Positions 38,601 through 47,600 of a DNA stretch of 64,000 nt are shown one piece after another (positions within the stretch are counted from its first letter, which is position 1; every line of letters starts with the position of its first letter). Source of the stretch: Ensifer canadensis (lineage in GTDB: Bacteria; Pseudomonadota; Alphaproteobacteria; Rhizobiales; Rhizobiaceae); assembly GCF_017488845.2 (NCBI RefSeq), contig NZ_CP083375.1, positions 124,001-188,000 of the forward strand, given 5' to 3'. A program made the translations under genes and the position numbers. The notes under the pieces are model-generated. The model was not told where the DNA came from. It did no database searches and saw only the letters and a program-made list of their open reading frames with translations.

Positions 38601-41600
38601 ACCTACATACAGGATCTCCTGAAGAGTGGTCTGCGCAAGAGCACGTTGTTACAGGTGGCGGCGGTATCCGGTGATCAGCATGAGTCCTGGACAGGTCTCG
38701 CAGCTCTGCTGAAGACGGCGACGCAAGAGAGCCCGCTGCTGTCCGGCCAATTTGTCGAGCTAAACGCTGAGCAAGAGGCAAAGAATTGGCTCACTTTGCT
38801 TCAGGACGAAATGCAGCATGGGAAAGACGTGATCGTACGTTACCGCTCTCGACGGCAGGTGCGGACCTGGCGGACTTTACCCCTGGCGCCGCAGCCACTT
38901 CCTCTTTCCAATGTTGAGAAACCCGGTGGGCCACGAAACTATCTGATTACCGGTGGTTCGGGAGCCCTGGCCCTGGTCTGCGCCCAGTGGGTTGGCATGA
39001 TCGATGACAGCGCGACGATATTCCTGCTTGCGCGCAGCGATTATTCGAGCATCGCGGGCTCAGCGCGCGGTCAGGAAATTGAAAGCCTCAGGAAGCAGGG
39101 GCTACGGATCGAATATCGTCAGGTTGACGTTTCCAACGGGCCGGCTCTAGCCAATTGTGTCGATGATATCCGTATCGTGCATGGCGACATAAGTGGTGTG
39201 ATTCACTGCGCCGGGGTCATTCGGGATGCTTATCTCTTGCGCAAATCCCCAATCGAGTTTCGGGAGGTTCTGTCGGCCAAGGTAGCGGGAACGGTCAATC
39301 TCGACCGCGCCACCCGGGACCAACCTCTGGACTTCTTTGTCCTCTTTTCCTCGATCAGCGCGGTACTGGGCAATCCGGGCCAAGGGGATTATTCGGTGGC
39401 GAACGCGTTTATGGACGAGTTCGCCCATTATCGAAACCGGCTGTCGCTCGACCAAAAACGTTTGGGGCGTAGCGTATCGATCAACTGGCCGTTGTGGAGC
39501 GAAGGTGGGATGGCGCTGGATCCTGAACTTGCGGGCATGCTGGAGCAACAGCACGGCCTTGCCTCCATCTCGAATGAACAGGGCAGGCAGATGCTGCATG
39601 GCATTCTCGCCTCGGCGAAACCTCAAGTGTTCGTGGGTACGGGCGATTACGCCGCAGCCGCCAATACGCTGCGTGCGTCCGAATGGCTTCACCCCGAACG
39701 AGGCGGCGGTGAGGCACTATTGCCTGAAACGGAACCCTCACGCGAGCTATGCGGTGTAGGTGAGGAAGGGCCAAGCGCCCAGGACCTCTATCCTTATTTG
39801 AAGCAGATGCTCAGCGACGTGACCAAACTGGATGTCGCCGACATCGATGAGCATAAGGCCCTACAGGATTTCGGTTTGGATTCCGTCATGATTGCCAAGT
39901 TGAACAAGGCTCTGGCCGAAGACTTCCAACAACTGCCACGGACGCTATTTTACGAATATTCGACGTTGGAGGCGCTGGCTGGCTATCTGGTTGGACAAGG
40001 TCTCCGACAGAAGGCTCCCACGGAAAAGCTTGTGTCGGTCAATCGGATGCCGGCTAGGTTAAAAAAGGACACGGTGGATCATGTCGGCCTAGCTGACAGG
40101 CCGATTTCCGCAAGCGGGTATCGCTTGTCGGCGCTCAGGTCTCGGTCCGGTGAAGCCGTATCTGAAACGTTGGTGGATGGAGCGGGACGCCGTCAACAGC
40201 CGATTGCGATTGTCGGCATGGCCGGACGTTATCCGAATGCCGGGACACTGGACGCCTTCTGGCAACAAATTCATGCCGGAGCTAGCCAGATTAGCGAGAT
40301 CCCCGCTTGGCGTTGGTACGGTGAAACCGCCTCCGGGGATGGAAATATCCACGCAAGCTTGCAAGGGAAGAAAGGGGCTTTCCTGGAAGGGTTTGCTCAG
40401 TTCGATCCGTCATTTTTCCAGATTGCGCCCATAGACGCCTATTCCATCGACCCTCAGGAACGACTGGTTCTTATGACGTGCTGGGAGGCGCTCGAAAATA
40501 GCGGTTACACCCGCCAGCGCCTGAAGGAGCAGCACGGCCAGAGAGTTGCGGTATGCGTGGGGGCGACCAAAAGCGGCTTCAATTACGTCTCATCTGAAGG
40601 GAGCGTTAGCGGTCAGGTCAATTCGACCTCGTTTTCCGGTATGGCCAATCGTGTGTCGTATTTCCTTGATGTCAAAGGCCCCAGTATTGCGTTTGATACG
40701 ATGTGCACCTCGTCTATCACGGCGATCCACCACGCTTGCCAATATCTGCAGCATGGGGATTGCGAGTTGGCGATTGCCGCGGCCGTCAATCTCTATCTCC
40801 ATCCCAATGATTACTTGGCCTTGCAGAAACTCGGGATGCTGAGTGACGAGGCACGGGTGCATTGTTTCGCCGCCGAAGGAACCGGTTTTATCCCGGGCGA
40901 AGGAGCAGGCGCGATCATTCTGAAACGGTTGGATGCGGCCATTGCCGATGGCGACAGAATAGAAGGGATAATTTCCGCCACCGCGCTAAGCCATAGCGGG
41001 CGGACACACGGCTATACGGCGCCTAGCCTTGCTCAGCAGGAGCAACTGATCCGCGATGTTATCGAAAAGTCGGGCAATGATGTCGACGACATCTCATATG
41101 TCGAGTCTGCCGCCAACGGCTCGAGCATGGGTGATGCGATCGAGTGGGGTGCACTGAAAAACGTCTTTCGCTCCCGTCAGACACCTTGTTTGATCGGCAG
41201 CGTCAAGCCAAACACCGGTCACCTTGAGGCCGCCGCCGGCATGGCGCAGTTGAGCAAAGTCGTGGCCCAGATGAAGCATCAGGCCTTGGCGCCGACCCTG
41301 ATCGATGAGAGGCGCCTGGATCACGATCTATTGGCCGATAGCGGCCTGCAATTAGTCACCGACGGCCGTCCCTGGTCGGGTTTCGACGGTTCGCATAAGT
41401 GCCTTGTTACCGCTGCCGGCGCTGGCGGTACGTATGCCGCCATGGTGGTGGAGCAAGCGCCAAGCGACGCAGATTGCGGAAAGGCAGCGCGCGAACCGCT
41501 CGTCGCCATCACGCTCTCGGCCCGCACAGTGGATGCACTGAAACGTATCGCCGGGAATTTGTCCGATCACCTGGCAGCCCATCCAGAATATGAAATTGAA

Positions 41601-44600
41601 GACATCGCCTACACCCTGCATGTCGGGCGCGAGGCGATGAAGATCCGTACCGGTTTCGTGGTCGCCAGCCGGCAGGAACTTATGCGCAAGCTCAGTGCCA
41701 TTGCTTTGGCCCGTTCGGGAGATGTGGCGAGCATGTTTATCGTCGGCGGCGAAGTGGGCGGTTTCGCTAGTCCCGGTGAGGTGGGCTTTTCGCAAGAGCG
41801 TTCGGGTCTTGAGGCGGTTGTTCGAGAATGGGTGAAAGGCGGAGCCGTCAACTGGCTCGATGTTTACCCAAACAGGGGGCCGGACGGGCACCCCAGGCTG
41901 CTGGCGTTGCCGGCCTATTCTTTCGATTCCCGGGAGTATTGGCGGTCCGTGGCGCCCGCGCAGGAAAAACTCCGTCAAACTTCGCGCCATCCGGATGCGA
42001 CTGCAGTCGCTTCCGTCGGCATCGTGCCCGAAGCTGAGGCTATTTCCATGGACATGTATGAACAAGGCTCCCGTGAACCACATGCATCGGGGGCAAGCGA
42101 ACAGACGTCGGGTCTCGTTACGCGGTCAACGATTGACCGTCAGGTCAAGAATGCCGTCAGGGAACTGCTGCATTTCCAGAAAACGGACGAGATCGACGAC
42201 AACGCCACATTCTTCGAGTTGGGCATAGATTCCATTCGCATGGTGGGTTTTGTGGACGACATGGCAAAGGCGCTTGCTCTCAGCCTGGAAGAAACCGTGT
42301 TGTTCGACCATCCGACTGTGATGCAGTTCTGCCAGCACATATTTCGGCTGTTGAGTGGCCATGCCGTTGCCGCCACAGATCCCGGCGAAACGGATCGACT
42401 CGCGAGTGCGGCGGTCCAACCAGCATCTGCTCGGAATGGAGGGCTGAAAGATTCTATCAGTCATGAAATACTTACGGATGTCATTCGGCGGCTGAAGGAT
42501 GCGGTAAAGGAGATCCTGCACTATCCCGCTTCGGAGATCCTCGACGACGACGTTACGTTCTTCGAACTGGGCGTGGACTCGATTCGCATGGTGAGCTTCA
42601 TCGATCAGCTCTCGGAAAAGCTGGCGCTGGAGCTGGAAGAGACGGTGCTCTTCGACCACCCCTCGATTATCGGTCTTGCCAAGCACATGGTCGAGCGTCT
42701 TGACATTGGTGGAACGGGGGATGCCGGCAATACGGCAGACATGGAACTGTCGGATAGCTTGCAGTCATCTCCACTCAGCAGTGCCGAGTTGCAGGAAAAT
42801 GTGCTGCGCTACGGGCGGGGAGCTTACGAGGAAATCGTACCGCTTCAGTGCGAGGGTGATGGCCCGATCCTGTTTTGCCTCCACCCCGCCTCTGGCGATG
42901 TCGCAATGTTCAGCAAGCTGGTGACCGGCGTGGGAACCAATTGTCGGATCATCGGGATCAAGGCGCGAGGCTTCCTAACAAAGAAGCCGGCTTGTGCCGA
43001 TGCGGAAGAGATGGCGCGGTACTATGCTGAACTCATCCAGGCGGTGGACCCTGTCGGTCCCTATCATCTGATGGGGGCTTCGATGGGAGGCGTCGCTGCC
43101 TACGCGGTAGCAAGAGTGCTCCAGCAAGCCGGCAGGCATGTGAAGTCGATTTTTATGCTCGAAACACCCCTCATAACGCGAGAGAGGGATCAGGATATCT
43201 TCTCGCTGGACGAGGTACAGAATTGGCTGACAAATGCCAATTTCCTGATGATCGCCATGCTGCATCTCGATCCGGCCTTTCGGCAACGCAAAAAGGCGGG
43301 TGCGATCAAATGGCCAGATCTGGTCATCACCGCATCCGAATTGACGACAGCCGATGGCGTGGAGATCAGCACCGACACGATCGAAGATCGTCTCGTGGAA
43401 CGGATCGTCCATCGAGGAGTTCGGCAATCACCGGATATCTTGCGCCTGCGTCTGCGCTCTATGTCGGAAACACACCGGAATAACCTGCGTTGCATGCGGG
43501 AATATCGCTGGCAGCCTCTGCCTCGGCCTAGCGAGATAGAGATATTGATGTTCCGAACCGAATCCGCCAAGGCCACGTCCGACGAGGTCTATAATCCCAA
43601 CTATCTTCATAAGCTGCAACGGGACCTCGGTTCGATGCTCCCATTGCTGGACACCTGGACGGAGAAAATGCCCCAGGTAAAAACCGTGATCGCGGACGGT
43701 AAGGATCATTTCGACCTGTGTAATCACAGCATCGGCAGTCAGCAAGTCATCGGCCCGATATTGGCCTCTATGAATCGCGAAGCCACGTTGGAGCGAGATG
43801 TGGAAACGACACCGCCTCCCCAGGGTTCGCAGGTGTGGATTGGTTCCGGCAGTGCGGCGCTTGCGCCGGCAATCTCCCCTGCCGGATCTCCCTTGACCGT
43901 CGTTCCGCGCGATGGTTTCAAGGTCGCCGTCATTGGCATGTCGGCGCGGTTCCCCGGCGCGGAAAACGTGGAAGCATTCTGGCGGGAATTGTCAGCCGGA
44001 AAGAGCCTGCTGCAACCTTATCCCGCTGACCGTTTCGCTTCATCGGAGCTGGAGGACGAGGCGCTTGAACATGGCTGCCTGTTCGAACGCATCGACGGTT
44101 TCGACCACGCGTTCTTCAACATAAGCCCAAACGAAGCGCAAATGATGGAGCCCAGCGAGCGGCTGTTCCTGCAGGAAGCCTGGCGCGCGGTGGAGGATGC
44201 AGGCCTGGTGCCGGATAGGCTTGCGGGTTCCCATTGGGGCGTGTTTGCCGGCAGCGGCGGCGACTACAATCTGCATGTGCAAAACATTCTTGGCATAGCG
44301 CCGCATGTGTCGCAGTCGACGCTTCCCGGGCGTGTTGCCTACCACCTCAACCTGAACGGCCCAACAGTTTCCATAGACGCCGGCTGCGCCTCTTCGTTGA
44401 TGGCGGTCAAGCATGCCTGCGACAGCCTGAAGCTCGGCCAGTGCAATGTTGCGATCGCTGGTGGTGCGATGGTGTATTCCACTCGGAACCTGATCTCCAC
44501 CAGCCACTATTATCGGTTGTTAAGCAGGGAAAGTCAGGTCAACGGTCTCGGCGCCGAGGCGCGGGGCATGTTGCCCGGGGAGGCCGTGGCCACCGTCGTT

Positions 44601-47600
44601 CTCAAGCCTCTGGAGGAGGCAATACGAGACGGCGATCGAATATATGCCGTCATTGATGCCTGGGGCAGCAATCATAATGGCCGGACGCAGGGTATCGCGG
44701 CACCCAGCGGGGCGGCGCAGGCCGAGTTGCTGTCGTCGACCTACCGGCAATTCGGCATAGACATCAATTCCCTGGATTTCTTCGAGGCCAATGCCAGTGG
44801 ATCACCGCTGGGCGACAAGGTCGAGTTGCAGGGCTTGAACAAAGTCTTCGATCAGCGCCCGGAGCGGAGCATTGCACTGGGCACTGTCGAGAACAATGTA
44901 GGACACTCCTTTGCCGCATCCGGCATGGCCCATCTGCTGAAAGCCATCCTAGCACTGCATCATGAAGTCATCCCCGCAACTCCGAATATCGACCCCAACA
45001 ACTCGGTCTTGGGGAAGGAGCCGGGACCCTTCTACATAAATAGCCAGGCACAGCCTTGGCCGCGGCGACCCGAAGCGCGCCGAGCCGGGGTAAGCTCCTA
45101 TAGTGCCACCGGCATTAATACCCATCTCGTGATCTCGGACTGGTTACCACCAACGTCTCCTGCGATTGAGGAGGGATCGGCGGGACCAGTACTCATGGCG
45201 ATTTCGGCGCATACGTCTGATGCTCTGCACCAGCGCTGCCGCGATCTTCTCGAGCACTTGACCGGCAACGCTAACAAACCGCTCTCCCTCAGGCAGTTGT
45301 CGGCCAACCTGCTCTCGCGGCGCCACCATCAGCGCTATCGCGTTGCCGTGTTGGCGCGGGACGAAGCACATTTCGCGGAGCTGCTCGAATGTATTCTTTC
45401 GCAGAAAGCGGATCCGAATATCCTTTGCAATATTGCCCTGATGACAAGCGAGGATGAGGTGGATGCAAGAACGATTACGCTCGATGAAGCGGATCGGTTG
45501 AGATTTCAACACGAGGCGCGAAAGGGCGTTGCTGATTGGAAGACAGCCCCGTTCGACCGGGCGGCGCTGTGGTTCGTCCACGGGGTCGAATTCGACGCGA
45601 GAGGTTTCTTCCGCGCTGAGGAGCTCGTGCCGCTCTCGCTCCCGGGCTATCCGTTCGCCGACACGCGCAGTTGGTTGCTCCCTACGTTGGCGGCCTCCAC
45701 CGAGCAGGCCTCGCCGACCGTTGAAGGACCGAAGGACTGGCTGTTGCAACAGGTCGCGAAGATCACTGGCAATCGTTGGCAGGAATTGCGCCTGGATACG
45801 GGCTGGAATGCGATGGGTTTCGACTCGTTGATGAGCATCCGATTTGTGTCGCTGATCAATGAGCAGACCGAAGCGAATGTCCAATTGGTGGACCTACTCG
45901 ATAGGGAGACACCGGGGGAATTGCTCGATTATCTGACTGAGTTGGAGGCTTTCTCCCGGCCAGAACACGCATTGCAAAAGTTAGAGCAAGCAATATCGCA
46001 GCCCCTGCCTTCCGTACAATATCCTTGGTTCGAGAGCCGCTTGGCCAGTCTGCCTCGCACGGTCGGCGTGACCAGCTTTACCCTAGAGGCTATAGCGTCG
46101 GAGCTGGATCAGGAGGAGCGGCAGTATGTCATATCCGACGTGCTTGCCAGCGGCATCGCGATCTTCAGGGATACCGATAAGGTGGTGCTGGTTGCTCCAC
46201 GAACGGTCGATATCGACGACCAATTGGGGTGGTACTCAAAGGAAGTCCTGAACGCCAGCTTCAATTCCCTGATCCCTGGTCGCCTTTGGGTGCCGATTTC
46301 CCAGGAACAGGAACGGAATTTGTACATCACGGAAGAGATGAAGAGTACCGCCTGGAACGTCTTTCATATCTTCCGCTTGCAAGCTGTCGATGTCGACCTA
46401 CCGCGTCTCCAACATGCATTGACCCTGTTGGCAAGGCGGCAGGACCTGTTGCGGACGCGCTACTGCAAGTTTGGCGATGTCCATTCGCAATGCATTTCCG
46501 AGCTGGTTTGCGTATCTCTCGACTATATCTCCATGCCCAGTTCGGAGGCTTTTTATCAGTTCATCCAAGGTCAACGCTCTCATCAATTGCTGGAGGGGGA
46601 CGGAAGCAGTCCGATCAAAATGTGGCTGACCGAGACAGACGGAACTTTCTATCTTGGTCTGGTCGCCCACCATGCTCATGCAGACGCCTTCACGTCCGGC
46701 CTGCTTTTCTCGCAACTGATGGAGACCTATCAGGCGCTCACAGAACAATCCGATGCACCGGCAGATCGGGAGCACGAGCTGGAGCAATATTGGCTTTACG
46801 CGCTGCAGCAGTACGACACTTCGGTCTTTGGCGCCAAGGAGCAAGAGGAATACTGGCGCGACAAGCTTGACGGCGTGGATGTCGCAATGCGGCTCCCCTA
46901 TCGGGAGCACTCCGAAGCCGCGCCGTTGTCACGCAAGCTGGCGGCCAATCACATCAATCCGGTTTCTGAGGCCCTCAACGACAGCATTGCAAATCTGAAC
47001 AGGCAGCACGGAATTTCCTATACACAACTGTTCGCCGCCGTCATCGTCGTTGTCCTTCAGAGGTTCCTCAGTAATCGCAGGCCGGTTCTCCAGGTCGTTC
47101 ACAATCACAGAGATCGGGCTTCGCTCGCTGCGTGCCTGGGGGATTTCTCGAACATCGCCCTCATACCGTTCCAGCTGAAAGAAAATCAGAGCGTGATCGA
47201 GTTCCTGAGCGATGTACGCAAGACATTGTTGGATGCCTTGCAGAACTCCAAGGTGCAATTCAAACAGCTGATGGAAATCGCTGGTCTCGATGGCTATCCG
47301 GAGTTTTGCGATATGCGCGGCGACATCATCCTGGACAGTGCCGACATAGACACCGCCAATGTGAATATCGCCGGCAAACATGGCGTCTCAGCCTACATGG
47401 ACGCCGTGTTGGAGCAGCGCAAGATCCATTTTCTAGAGCAGTCTCTTGCCTCGATATTCTTTCAGTTCCTGAAGCTCGATGGCCGCCTGTACATCTTCCA
47501 TTCCTACGATCAGGCGTCGTTCGAACATGAAACCATGCAGAAATTTCTGCATCTGGTCGTGGACTTCGCCGATGCGATGCTGCGGGACCTGAACAGGCCG

